DNA of 37,840 bases, taken from the NCBI RefSeq assembly GCF_017614965.1, contig NZ_WVUG01000050.1, forward strand, positions 1 to 37,840, read 5' to 3'. The notes under the pieces were generated by a model. The model did no database searches, was not told where the DNA came from, and was given only the letters and a program-made list of their open reading frames with translations. Within the stretch, counting starts at the first letter, position 1. Each line of letters starts with the position of its first letter. Below, in pieces: positions 8,654-16,191 of the stretch. This stretch comes from Streptomyces griseorubiginosus. GTDB taxonomy: Bacteria > Actinomycetota > Actinomycetes > Streptomycetales > Streptomycetaceae. Made by a program: the position numbers and the translations under genes.

Positions 8654-11600
8654 GCCTCGATCGGGTTGCCGAGCCAGCGGGTGTCGTCCGGGACGGACTC
8701 CGCGGCCATGACGAGCGACGCGGGACCCAGGGTGGTGCGGGCTCCGATCGTGCTGCCGGGCAGCACGATCCCGCCAGGGCCCAGCGTGGCGCCCTCACGG
8801 AGAACAACAGTATCCGTCCGCAAGATCCGGTCGTGGAAGAGGTGGGTCTGCAGGACGCAGCCCCGGTTCACGGTCGCCGCGTCCTCGAGGGTCACCAGGT
8901 CGGTCTCCGGCAGCCAGTAGCTCTCGACCCAGACGCCCTTGCCGATCCGGGCGCCGAGCCCGCGCAGCCACGCGGTCATCACCGGCGTGCCCGGCACGGA
9001 ACCGGCCAGCCAGGGCACTGCCACGACCTCGACGAAGGTGTCGGCGAGCTCGTTGCGCCACACGTAACCGCTCCACAGCGGGTGCTCCCCGGTGTGGTGC
9101 CGGCCCACGAGCAGCCACTTCGCGACGATCGACACCAGCGCGGCCACCGCACCGGCCCCGAGCAGCACGACACCGGACAGCAGCGCGGCCCACGGCCCGA
9201 GCAGGCACAGCAGGGCCGCCGTGCCGCCCGCGATCGCGGCCGAGCAGAACACCGGCACGATCCGGCACAGCTCCACCAGCCCGCGCGCCCACAGCAGCCG
9301 GGCCGGCGGGTCGTACGTCCGGCTCTGGTCACCGCTCTCCGCGTTCCGCGGCAGCTTCACCGGCGGCAGCCCCAGGTAGGAGCTGCCCTTCTTCGCCTTC
9401 TTCGGGGTGGCGGACAGCACGCCCACCAGCCCGCCGTCCGGCACGCTGCGCCCCGGCGCGGTCATCCCGGAGTTCCCCAGGAACGCCCGACGCCCGATCT
9501 CCGCGCGCCCGATCCGCATCCAGCCGCCACCGAGCTCGTACGGCGCGGTCAGCGTGTCGTCGGCCAGGAACGCGCCCTCGCCGACCGTCGTCAGGCTCGG
9601 CAGCGCCAGCACCGTGGACACCTCCGCGCCCCGCCCGATCCGCATCCCGAGCAGCCGCAGCCACACCGGCGTGACCAGCCCGGCGTACAGCGGGAACAGC
9701 GTCTCGCGCGAGCGGTCCATCAGCTGCGTGACCGTCCAGGCCTGCCAGCCGGTCCGGCTGTGCGTCGGGTACGTCCCCTCCCGCAGGCCCAGGCTCAGCA
9801 GCCGCACGCCGACGAGGATCAGCAGCGCGTACGCCGCCCCGAACGCCAGCGTCGCCGGGACGAGGGCGAGCGCGGCACCGCGCAGGGGCGCGGCCGGATC
9901 GATGAGGGCGTACGCCACGAGGAAGGCGGCGCCGCCCGCGATCAGCGGCAGCGCGGAGAGCACGAGGCCCGTCAGGCCGTACATCACCCGCCAGTACGTG
10001 CCGCGCTGCGGACGCTCCTTGGGCCAGTTCCGCTTGGCCTTGCCCAGCTTGACCGCGGGCGCGCCCGCCCAGCGCTGGCCGGTTGGGATCTGCCCGTTCA
10101 CCGCGGAACCGGGGGCCACCTCGGCGCGCTTGCCGACGCGGGCGCCCGGGAAGAGCATGCTGCGGGTGCCGACGGTGGCGTGCGCGCCCACCTTGACCGG
10201 CCCGATCTCCAGCCGGTCGCCGTCCAGCCACCAGCCGGAGAGGTCCACCTCGGACTCCACGGCGGCGCCCCGGCCCAGCTTGAGCATGCCGGTGACCGGC
10301 GGCAGCGAGTGCAGGTCGACGTCCTGGCCGACCTTGGCGCCCAGCGCGCGGGCGTACCGCTCCAGCCAGGAACCGGTCAGCGTGGTCGCCCCGCTGAACT
10401 CCGCCAGCCGCTCGGCGGTCCACAGCCGCAGATGGACGCCGCCACCGCGCGCGTACCGGCCGGGCTCGACGCGCCGCAGCAGCAGCCGGGCGCCGCCCGC
10501 GGCGATCGCGAGCCGTCCGGGCGGACTGAACAGCGCGATGCCGCCGAGGGCGAGCAGCCACCAGGGCGCCGTCGGCAGCCAGGACCAGGCGGGCAGCAGA
10601 TTGCCGAGCGCGGCCAGCACGATCGTCCAGCGCAGACCGAGCAGCGTGAACAGCGGGACCAGGAGCAGCAGCTGGACGACCTTGGCGCGGACCGGCACCG
10701 GGGCGATCGTGCGCCGGGCGCCGTCGTCCTGCGCCGACGCCTCCAGGTGGCGGGCCAGCTTGCGCAGCGTGGGCTGCTGGTAGATGTCGAGGACGGCAGC
10801 GCTCGGGTAGCGGGTGCGCAGCCTCGTCGTCAGCTGGGCGGCGGCCAGGCTGCTGCCGCCGATCGCGAAGAAGTCGTCGCGGGCACTGGCGACCGGAATG
10901 CCGAGGACTTCCGCCCACTGCTCGGCCAGCCACGCCTCGGTGCCGTAGAGCTGCTCGGCCGGACCGCCGGTCTCCAGACCCTCCAGGGGCCACGGCAGCG
11001 CGTTGCGGTCGACCTTGCCGGACGTGCGGGTCGGCAGGTCCTCGACGGGGGCGATCAACGGCACGAGCGCGGCGGGCAGTTCGGCGCGCAGCTTCTCCAC
11101 CGCGGCCGCGTGGTCCCAGCCGTCCTGGGTGACGACGTAGCCGACGAGGAGCTGGTTGCCGCTGCGGGCGGTGCGCACGGCGGCGGCCGCGCCGGCCACC
11201 CCGGGCAGCGCCTGCAGCGCGGCGTCCACCTCGCCGAGCTCGATCCGCCGGCCGCCGAGCTTGATCTGCTCGTCGGCGCGGCCGAGGAAGACCAGCCCCT
11301 CCGGCTCGGCCTTCACGAGGTCACCGCTGCGGTACGCCCGCTCCCAGCCCAGCGATTCCAGGGGCGCGTACTTCTCCGCGTCCTTGTCGGCGTCCAGGTA
11401 CCGGGCGAGACCGACCCCGCCGATCACCAGTTGACCGCTCTCGCCCATCGGGACGGGCTCCCCGGCCTCGTCGACGACGGCCAGCTCGTAGCCGTCCAGC
11501 GGCAGGCCGATGCGGATCGGTTCCTCGCCGCTCATCAGCGAGGCGCAGGCCACGACGGTCGCCTCGGTCGGCCCGTAGGTGTTCCAGACCTCGCGCCCCT

Positions 11601-12507
11601 CCGTCACCAGCCGCTGCACCAGCTCGGGCGGGCAGGCCTCGCCGCCGAAGATCAGCAGGCGTACGTCGTTGAGGGTCTCCGGCTCCCAGAGCGCGGCGAG
11701 CGTCGGGACGGTGGAGACCACGGTGATCTCCTGCTCGACCAGCCACGGGCCGAGGTCGGCGCCGCTGCGGACCTGCGAGCGCGGGACCGGCACCAGACAG
11801 GCGCCGTAGCGCCAGGCCAGCCACATCTCCTCGCAGGACGCGTCGAAGGCGACCGACAGGCCCGCCATGACCCGGTCACCGGGACCGATGGGGTCCTCGG
11901 TGAGGAACAGCGCGGCCTCGGCGTCCACGAACGCGGCGGCGCTGCGGTGACTGACGGCGACGCCCTTGGGCTTGCCGGTCGAGCCGGAGGTGAAGATGAT
12001 CCACGCGTCGTGCTCGACGCCCGGGCGGGCGGCGGGAACGTCACCGCGCCCGTTGACGGTCAGCTCGTGCGCTGCCCCGACGACGGCCCGCACCTCGGCC
12101 TCCCCGAACACCAGCTCGGCCCGCTCGTCGGGGTCCTCGGCGTCCACGGGGACGTAGGCGGCTCCCGCGGCCAGGACCGCGAGGATCGCCACGTACAGGT
12201 CGTTGGTGCCGGACGGCACACGGACGCCCACGCGGTCACCGAGCCCGACACCGGCCGCGGCGAGCTCCCGCCGCAGCCGCTCCACCTCGCCGGCCAGCTC
12301 CCGGTAGGTGAGCTGGACGGTGCCGTCGTCCAGGGCGAGTTCGTCCGGGTACGAGCGCACGGACGCGTCGAAGATGTCGACAAGCGTGCGGGGGGAGGCC
12401 GCCTGACCTCCCGAAAAACGTGCGGTGTCGCCGAACTGCTGGTGGATCTCAGCGCTGAGCTCTTCGTCGAGCAGGCCGAGAGCACTGCTCTCGTGTATGG
12501 CTGCCAT
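8641..12507 (-). CDS. Pls/PosA-family membrane non-ribosomal peptide synthetase
   Basis: 1288 aa from the ATG at 12507, which has GAGGA five bases upstream; an upstream ATG at 12597 would add 30 Arg/Pro-rich residues and lacks such a site. Order: adenylation domain (A3 TSGSTGKPKG near 173-182, A5 NTYGPTE at 309-315, A7 YRSGDL near 392, A10 SGKVDRNALP near 496-505); carrier domain with FFAIGGSSL (phosphopantetheine Ser 553); then membrane segments near 610-665, 840-905 and 1078-1130, alternating with hexapeptide-repeat (left-handed beta-helix) acyltransferase-like domains near 710-820, 940-1050 and 1160-1288. This is the architecture of epsilon-poly-lysine synthetase, including total length. 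The specificity residues, aligned by eye to GrsA, read D-A-E-S-I-G-T-V-V-K, close to lysine codes. No condensation or thioesterase domain. It heads the operon with the M1 peptidase and YchJ protein. Confidence 0.93.
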   Translation of the reverse strand: MAAIHESSALGLLDEELSAEIHQQFGDTARFSGGQAASPRTLVDIFDASVRSYPDELALDDGTVQLTYRELAGEVERLRRELAAAGVGLGDRVGVRVPSGTNDLYVAILAVLAAGAAYVPVDAEDPDERAELVFGEAEVRAVVGAAHELTVNGRGDVPAARPGVEHDAWIIFTSGSTGKPKGVAVSHRSAAAFVDAEAALFLTEDPIGPGDRVMAGLSVAFDASCEEMWLAWRYGACLVPVPRSQVRSGADLGPWLVEQEITVVSTVPTLAALWEPETLNDVRLLIFGGEACPPELVQRLVTEGREVWNTYGPTEATVVACASLMSGEEPIRIGLPLDGYELAVVDEAGEPVPMGESGQLVIGGVGLARYLDADKDAEKYAPLESLGWERAYRSGDLVKAEPEGLVFLGRADEQIKLGGRRIELGEVDAALQALPGVAGAAAAVRTARSGNQLLVGYVVTQDGWDHAAAVEKLRAELPAALVPLIAPVEDLPTRTSGKVDRNALPWPLEGLETGGPAEQLYGTEAWLAEQWAEVLGIPVASARDDFFAIGGSSLAAAQLTTRLRTRYPSAAVLDIYQQPTLRKLARHLEASAQDDGARRTIAPVPVRAKVVQLLLLVPLFTLLGLRWTIVLAALGNLLPAWSWLPTAPWWLLALGGIALFSPPGRLAIAAGGARLLLRRVEPGRYARGGGVHLRLWTAERLAEFSGATTLTGSWLERYARALGAKVGQDVDLHSLPPVTGMLKLGRGAAVESEVDLSGWWLDGDRLEIGPVKVGAHATVGTRSMLFPGARVGKRAEVAPGSAVNGQIPTGQRWAGAPAVKLGKAKRNWPKERPQRGTYWRVMYGLTGLVLSALPLIAGGAAFLVAYALIDPAAPLRGAALALVPATLAFGAAYALLILVGVRLLSLGLREGTYPTHSRTGWQAWTVTQLMDRSRETLFPLYAGLVTPVWLRLLGMRIGRGAEVSTVLALPSLTTVGEGAFLADDTLTAPYELGGGWMRIGRAEIGRRAFLGNSGMTAPGRSVPDGGLVGVLSATPKKAKKGSSYLGLPPVKLPRNAESGDQSRTYDPPARLLWARGLVELCRIVPVFCSAAIAGGTAALLCLLGPWAALLSGVVLLGAGAVAALVSIVAKWLLVGRHHTGEHPLWSGYVWRNELADTFVEVVAVPWLAGSVPGTPVMTAWLRGLGARIGKGVWVESYWLPETDLVTLEDAATVNRGCVLQTHLFHDRILRTDTVVLREGATLGPGGIVLPGSTIGARTTLGPASLVMAAESVPDDTRWLGNPIEAWRP

Positions 12508-12803
12508 CGGGTCCTCGCGTCTCGATCCCGGAAGCCTCCGGGGCGCTGGCGGGCCCGCAGGTCTGCCTGGGGTTGTCCTCCTCCAGCTCCGTAACAAACC
12601 GGAAATCTTAGTACGACGCTAGGTACATGCCATCTGATCGGCCACTCGGAAGGGCCGTCCGGGACGCCATGAAGCCCCGCAGACCATCTCTGACCTGGTG
12701 ATCTTCAAGGCGGAGAGAGATGCCCCACACCGTGGGTGAGGAGAGGCTCACGGGGCGCATGTGGCGCCCGACGCGAGAGGGCACACGCACGGAGCCCGAC
12801 CGG
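12508..12803. other. Intergenic and leader region upstream of the NRPS-like gene
   Basis: About 300 bases with no convincing gene. It holds the likely 90-nt leader of the NRPS-like gene (12508-12598), a possible -10 element near 12605-12610, and short inverted repeats such as CCCAC-ACC-GTGGG around 12724-12736. A 67-codon frame on the minus strand (12608-12811) lacks a ribosome site and a typical codon pattern and is not called. Confidence 0.5.
12605..12610 (-). promoter_or_regulatory. Candidate -10 element for the NRPS-like operon
   Basis: The minus strand reads TAAGAT here, close to the Streptomyces vegetative consensus TAGRRT. A start of transcription near 12598 would give a leader of about 90 nt to the ATG at 12507 and would exclude the upstream ATG at 12597 as a normal start. 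No convincing -35 was found. Confidence 0.3.
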
Positions 12804-12849
12804 AAACACAAACGGTGCCGACCGAATATCGGTCAGCACCGGAGTGTTT
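12804..12849 (-). terminator. Intrinsic terminator of tRNA-Leu
   Basis: Arms 12813-12825 and 12829-12841 pair over 13 positions with one mismatch around a 3-nt loop, and the outer AAACAC/GTGTTT (12804-12809 with 12844-12849) extends the structure. Read on the minus strand the inner stem is followed by TTTGTGTTT. It begins within 15 bases of the tRNA 3' end. Confidence 0.8.
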
Positions 12850-12854
12850 GCTGA

Positions 12855-12942
12855 TGGTGTCCGAGGGGGGACTTGAACCCCCACGCCCGATAAAGGGCAC
12901 TAGCACCTCAAGCTAGCGCGTCTGCCATTCCGCCACCCGGAC
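12855..12942 (-). tRNA. tRNA-Leu (anticodon GAG)
   Basis: The minus strand gives a complete type II tRNA. The acceptor stem GTCCGGG pairs with CTCGGAC, followed by discriminator A and an encoded CCA (12855-12857). The D arm is GGCGGAATGGCAGACGC. The anticodon stem CTAGC/GCTAG encloses loop TTGAGGT, so the anticodon is GAG (12907-12909), reading CUC and CUU leucine codons. A long variable arm (GCCC-TTTAT-CGGGC) and GGTTCAAGTCC T arm complete it. CUC is a common leucine codon in this GC-rich genome, so this should be an abundant tRNA. Confidence 0.97.
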
Positions 12943-12985
12943 AAGGTGTCTGTCGTGCGGGGTTTCCCCCGCGGCGACGAAGGAA

Positions 12986-12991
12986 ACATTA
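12986..12991 (-). promoter_or_regulatory. Candidate -10 element of tRNA-Leu
   Basis: The minus strand reads TAATGT about 44 bases upstream of the mature tRNA 5' end, a usual distance for a tRNA precursor leader. No clear -35 was identified. Confidence 0.3.
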
Positions 12992-13140
12992 CCAGGCTCC
13001 CGGGGGTGCCCGATCACCCCCCGTCGCGACCCCGCCCCGGCGTGAACGGCGTGTGACGGGCCGGGCCCGGCCTTGGGGCGCGGCCGGGGTCGGAGGGAGG
13101 ATGAGGGGAACCACCAGCAGTGACAGCGGGAGGAAGCAGC

Positions 13141-14466
13141 GTGAGCGACACGGACACGACCAGGACCGTCACCGGCGAGGACGAGGTCGTGGACCTCTGC
13201 CGCGAGCTGATCCGGATCGACACCAGCAACTACGGCGACCACTCGGGGCCCGGCGAGCGCAAGGCCGCCGAGTGGACCGCCGAGAAGCTCGCCGAGGTCG
13301 GCCTGGAACCGCGGATCTTCGAATCGCACCCGGGCCGCGCCTCGACCGTGGCCCGCATCGAGGGCGAGGACCCGTCCCGGCCCGCGCTGCTGATCCACGG
13401 CCACCTGGACGTCGTACCGGCCAACGCCGACGACTGGACCCACCACCCCTTCTCCGGCGAGGTCACCGACGGGTGCGTGTGGGGGCGCGGGGCCGTCGAC
13501 ATGAAGGACATGGACGCCATGACCCTCGCCGTCGTGCGCGACCGGCTCAGGAGCGGCCGCAGGCCCCCACGGGACATCGTGCTGGCGTTCCTCGCCGACG
13601 AGGAGGCCGGCGGCACGTACGGCGCCCGGCACCTCGTCGACAACCACCCGGACCTCTTCGAGGGCGTCACCGAGGCGATCAGCGAGGTCGGCGGGTTCTC
13701 GTTCACGGTGAGCGAGCAGCGGCGGCTCTATCTGATCCAGACGGCCGAGAAGGGCATGCACTGGATGAAGCTGACCGTGGCCGGGACGGCGGGCCACGGT
13801 TCGATGATCCACCGCGACAACGCGATCACCGAGCTCTCGGAGGCCGTCGCGCGCCTCGGCCGGCACACCTTCCCGGTCCGGGTCACCAAGACCACCCGCG
13901 CCTTCCTCGACGAACTCGGCGACGCGCTCGGCACCGAGCTGGACCCCGAGGACATGGAGTCGACGCTGGCCCGGCTCGGCGGCATCGCCAAGCTCATCGG
14001 GGCGACCCTGAGCAACACCGCCAACCCCACCCAGCTGGGCGCCGGTTACAAGGTCAACGTCATCCCGGGCGAGGCCACCGCGCACGTCGACGGGCGCTTC
14101 CTGCCGGGACACGAGGAGGAGTTCCTCGCCGACCTGGACCGGATCCTCGGCCCGAAGGTGCGCCGTGAGGACGTGCACTCCGACAAGGCCCTGGAGACCT
14201 CCTTCGACGGCGCCCTGGTCGAGGCCATGCAGTCCTCGCTGCTGGCCGAGGACCCGACCGCCAAGGCGATCCCGTACATGCTCTCCGGCGGCACGGATGC
14301 CAAGTCCTTCGACGACCTGGGCATCCGCGGCTTCGGCTTCGCGCCGCTCAAGCTGCCCCCGGAGCTGGACTTCGCCGGCATGTTCCACGGCGTCGACGAG
14401 CGGGTCCCGGTGGACGGCCTGAAGTTCGGCGTGCGCGTTCTCGACCGTTTCATCGACGCGTCGTGA
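13141..14466 (+). CDS. M20/M28-type zinc peptidase (ArgE/DapE/CPG2-like)
   Basis: 441 aa. The GTG at 13141 is chosen because GGGAGG lies 7 bases upstream; a GTG at 13120 would place that site inside the gene. M20 motifs: HGHLDVVPA (ligand His and Asp), GRGAVDMKDMDA (bridging Asp), FLADEEAGG (catalytic Glu pair), lid-domain GTAGHGSM and C-terminal MFHGVDERVPVDG (ligand His). The family hydrolyses peptide or acyl-amino-acid bonds with two zinc ions and is normally cytoplasmic; no signal peptide is seen. Streptomyces carry several such M20/M25/M40 proteins with undefined substrates. It is transcribed alone, between tRNA-Leu and chpH. It differs clearly from the M20 protein at 5295-6773, which has the HYDVQPA type of motif. 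Confidence 0.93.
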   Translation: MSDTDTTRTVTGEDEVVDLCRELIRIDTSNYGDHSGPGERKAAEWTAEKLAEVGLEPRIFESHPGRASTVARIEGEDPSRPALLIHGHLDVVPANADDWTHHPFSGEVTDGCVWGRGAVDMKDMDAMTLAVVRDRLRSGRRPPRDIVLAFLADEEAGGTYGARHLVDNHPDLFEGVTEAISEVGGFSFTVSEQRRLYLIQTAEKGMHWMKLTVAGTAGHGSMIHRDNAITELSEAVARLGRHTFPVRVTKTTRAFLDELGDALGTELDPEDMESTLARLGGIAKLIGATLSNTANPTQLGAGYKVNVIPGEATAHVDGRFLPGHEEEFLADLDRILGPKVRREDVHSDKALETSFDGALVEAMQSSLLAEDPTAKAIPYMLSGGTDAKSFDDLGIRGFGFAPLKLPPELDFAGMFHGVDERVPVDGLKFGVRVLDRFIDAS

Positions 14467-14558
14467 CCTCGGTAATCGCCAGCCTGTACGGAACTGACTG
14501 AGAAGAGTGAATGCGCTCATAAGCTCGTAGCTCCATTACTCCCTCCTCGTTACAGGTG

Positions 14559-14584
14559 ATGCGATCCGCTACTTGGGATCGCAT
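14559..14584 (+). promoter_or_regulatory. Perfect 9-bp inverted repeat in the chpH leader
   Basis: ATGCGATCC (14559-14567) and GGATCGCAT (14576-14584) are exact reverse complements around an 8-nt loop. The hairpin ends 9 bases before the GGAGGA ribosome site of chpH. It could stabilise the mRNA, affect ribosome access or bind a protein; the choice cannot be made from sequence. Confidence 0.55.
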
Positions 14585-14602
14585 TGCCAACAAGGAGGAA
14601 TA

Positions 14603-14836
14603 ATGATCAAGAAGGTCGTCGCTGCTGCGGCTGCCACTGGTGGTCTGGTTCTCGCGGGTGCGGGCCTGGCCGTCGCCGACGCCGGCGCTCAGGGTGCCGC
14701 GGTGCACTCCCCGGGTGTCGCGTCCGGCAACGTCGTTCAGGTTCCGGTGCACATCCCGGTGAACGTCTGCGGCAACACGGTCTCCGTGATCGGGCTGCTG
14801 AACCCCGCCTTCGGCAACACCTGCGTCAACCACTGA
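14603..14836 (+). CDS. chpH: Short chaplin ChpH
   Basis: 77 aa. ATG with a strong AAGGAGGAA site 4-5 bases upstream. Residues 1-26 are a Sec signal peptide (MIKK, alanine-rich core, cleavage about AVA-DAG). The mature part is one chaplin domain with SPGVASGNVVQVPVHIPVNVC then GNTVSVIGLLNPAFGNTC; the two cysteines form the disulfide known from chaplins. Short chaplins are secreted, assemble into amyloid fibrils at the air-water interface and make aerial hyphae and spores hydrophobic. The length equals that of the S. coelicolor ChpH as I remember it, and the MIKKVVAAAAATGGL start and the end of the domain are near-identical. In S. coelicolor chaplin genes depend on the developmental sigma factor BldN; I could not place a BldN promoter with confidence here. 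chpC follows 157 bp downstream. Confidence 0.97.
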   Translation: MIKKVVAAAAATGGLVLAGAGLAVADAGAQGAAVHSPGVASGNVVQVPVHIPVNVCGNTVSVIGLLNPAFGNTCVNH

Positions 14837-14868
14837 CGTCGGCCCCCAAGGGGTCGTTCGTTCACGCC

Positions 14869-14917
14869 GTCGGCTCCGGAGCGCGTGCCATGCGCACCGG
14901 GGCCGACCGGCCTTTTT
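14869..14917 (+). terminator. Intrinsic terminator after chpH
   Basis: GTCGGC (14869-14874) pairs with GCCGAC (14902-14907), extended inwards by CCGG/CCGG and GCGC/GCGC pairings, and is followed by CCGGCCTTTTT. It separates chpH from chpC, so the two chaplin genes probably have separate 3' ends. Confidence 0.75.
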
Positions 14918-14938
14918 CGCGTGATCGAGATCCGCGAG

Positions 14939-14974
14939 AACCAGGTCAGGATCGAAAACCAGGTCAGGATCGAA
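14939..14974 (+). repeat. Exact 18-bp tandem duplication in the chpC leader
   Basis: AACCAGGTCAGGATCGAA occurs at 14939-14956 and again, directly abutting, at 14957-14974. The second copy ends 19 bases before the chpC ATG. It may be a duplicated regulatory site or a recent replication slip. Confidence 0.9.
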
Positions 14975-14993
14975 GGCAGGGGGGAATTCAGCA

Positions 14994-15875
14994 ATGCGAC
15001 AGGTCACCCGCAAGGGCCTGATGACCGTGGCGGCCGCGACCGGCGTCCTCGCCGCCGCGGGCGGTTACGCCCATGCCGACTCGGGGGCGAGCGGCTCGAG
15101 CACGGACTCGCCCGGCGTGCTGTCGGGCAACACGGTGCAGGCGCCGGTGCACGCCCCGGTCAACGTCTGCGGCAACACGGTCGACGTCGTCGGGGTACTC
15201 AACCCGGCGGTGGGCAACAAGTGCGCCAACCACGGCGGAGGCAGCGGCGCGCCGTCCGGCGGACACGGCGGCTACGGCAGCCACGGCGGATACGGCGGTT
15301 CTGGCGGCTACGGCGGCCACGGCGGCGGTACGGGCTCGCACGCCGGCGGGCACACCGGCGGCTCTCCCGGCATCGGCTCGGGCAACCACGTCCAGGCACC
15401 GATCGACGTGCCGGTGAACGTGTGCGGCAACACGGTCGACGTCGTCGGCGTCGGCAACTCCGCGACCGGGGACGACTGCGCCAACGGCGGCTTCCACGGC
15501 GGCGGTCACGGCACGCCTCCCGGGGGCGGCCACGGTACGCCGGGCGGTCCCGGCACCCCGGGTCACCCCGGCGGCCCCGGCACTCCGGGTCAGCCGGGCA
15601 ATCCCGGCACCCCGGGTCACCCCGGCGGTCCGACGCAGCCCGCGCACCCCGGTGTCCCGGGCACGCCGTCCGCGCCGGGCGGCACGGGTCCCGGCGGCTC
15701 CTCGCAGGTCAACCACCCGGGCACCCAGGGCAGCCAGTCGGTCAGCGGTCCCGTGGGCGGCGCACAGCTCGCCCACACCGGCAGCGACCTGCCGCTGGGC
15801 GTCGTGCTCCCGGCGGGCGCGGGCGCGCTGCTCGGCGGCGCGGTCCTCTACCGCAAGTCCCGCGCGAGGGCGTAG
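14994..15875 (+). CDS. chpC: Long chaplin ChpC, sortase-anchored, with collagen-like spacer
   Basis: 293 aa; ATG with CAGGGGGGAAT upstream. Signal peptide about 1-28 (cleavage near AHA-DSG). Chaplin domain 1 covers about 38-80 (C59, C77) and domain 2 about 125-165 (C144, C162), both with VNVCGNTVDVVGV. They are joined by a Gly/Ser/His/Tyr-rich linker (GGYGG repeats, about 81-122). Residues 181-213 are eleven uninterrupted G-X-P triplets, a collagen-like run. The C-terminus has LAHTG (259-263, the LAxTG signal of class E sortases), a hydrophobic span and a basic tail RKSRARA. Long chaplins are attached to the wall by SrtE1/SrtE2 and anchor the short chaplin fibrils on aerial hyphae. Position beside chpH and the two-domain layout fit ChpC; the protein is somewhat longer than the S. 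coelicolor one as I recall. Confidence 0.95.
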   Translation: MRQVTRKGLMTVAAATGVLAAAGGYAHADSGASGSSTDSPGVLSGNTVQAPVHAPVNVCGNTVDVVGVLNPAVGNKCANHGGGSGAPSGGHGGYGSHGGYGGSGGYGGHGGGTGSHAGGHTGGSPGIGSGNHVQAPIDVPVNVCGNTVDVVGVGNSATGDDCANGGFHGGGHGTPPGGGHGTPGGPGTPGHPGGPGTPGQPGNPGTPGHPGGPTQPAHPGVPGTPSAPGGTGPGGSSQVNHPGTQGSQSVSGPVGGAQLAHTGSDLPLGVVLPAGAGALLGGAVLYRKSRARA

Positions 15876-15891
15876 CGCCGCGTGAACGCGT

Positions 15892-15929
15892 CACGGAGCG
15901 GGCCCCGCCTCGGTGGGGCCCGCTCCGTG
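15892..15929. terminator. Strong 15-bp stem-loop after chpC
   Basis: CACGGAGCGGGCCCC (15892-15906) is exactly complementary to 15915-15929 around an 8-nt loop. It lies between chpC and the convergent 62-aa gene and can serve both. No long T-run, as often in Streptomyces. Confidence 0.85.
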
Positions 15930-15955
15930 TCCGCCGTCTCCGTCGCCGTCTCAGC

Positions 15956-16144
15956 TCACCACGTGGCTCGTACCTGGCGGATGATCCGCCGGCGCAGCCG
16001 CACCCTGCGGCTGCCGTCGCGCATCAGGCTGAGGCGGTCCAACTCCCAGTGTCCGTACTCGGCATGGTCCGTCAGCAGGCGTGTGGCTTCCTTGCGGGAG
16101 ACCCCGCGAGGTACGTACACGTCGACAAATTCGTATTCCGGCAT
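15956..16144 (-). CDS. Small conserved actinobacterial protein (DUF5703-like)
   Basis: 62 aa: MPEYEFVDVYVPRGVSRKEA, then a helical HAEYGHWELDRL segment and a basic end (VRLRRRIIRQVR). Charge pattern and length match, from memory, a small protein family of unknown function widespread in Streptomyces (DUF5703). No signal peptide or membrane segment. No clear ribosome site precedes the ATG. It diverges from the acidic hypothetical gene, with only 47 bp between the two starts, so the promoters must overlap. Confidence 0.75.
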   Translation of the reverse strand: MPEYEFVDVYVPRGVSRKEATRLLTDHAEYGHWELDRLSLMRDGSRRVRLRRRIIRQVRATW

Positions 16145-16178
16145 CGCATCTATTGTGCGGGCTGGGGCCCGGTACGGA

Positions 16179-16191
16179 TAGCGTCTGCACT
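16179..16191 (+). promoter_or_regulatory. Candidate leaderless promoter of the gene at 16192
   Basis: TAGCGT at 16179-16184 lies 7 bases before the ATG and no Shine-Dalgarno sequence is present, the arrangement of actinobacterial leaderless transcripts. Transcription would start at the A of ATG. Confidence 0.45.

Noticed and set aside
8641..12507. A full antibiotic biosynthetic gene cluster around the NRPS-like gene
   Set aside because: No tailoring enzyme, transporter, regulator, condensation or thioesterase gene accompanies it; neighbours are a peptidase, a YchJ protein and a tRNA.
8599..12594. Open frame of 1331 codons on the plus strand
   Set aside because: It is the mirror of the NRPS-like gene, which shows all adenylation and carrier motifs; the plus-strand translation is Arg/Gln/Gly-rich shadow sequence.
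12608..12811. 67-codon minus-strand frame between tRNA-Leu and the NRPS-like gene
   Set aside because: No ribosome site, atypical composition, and it overlaps the likely promoter of the NRPS-like operon and abuts the tRNA terminator.
12855..12942. tRNA-Leu as an integration site with an adjacent mobile element
   Set aside because: No integrase, excisionase or duplicated tRNA 3' end was seen on either side.
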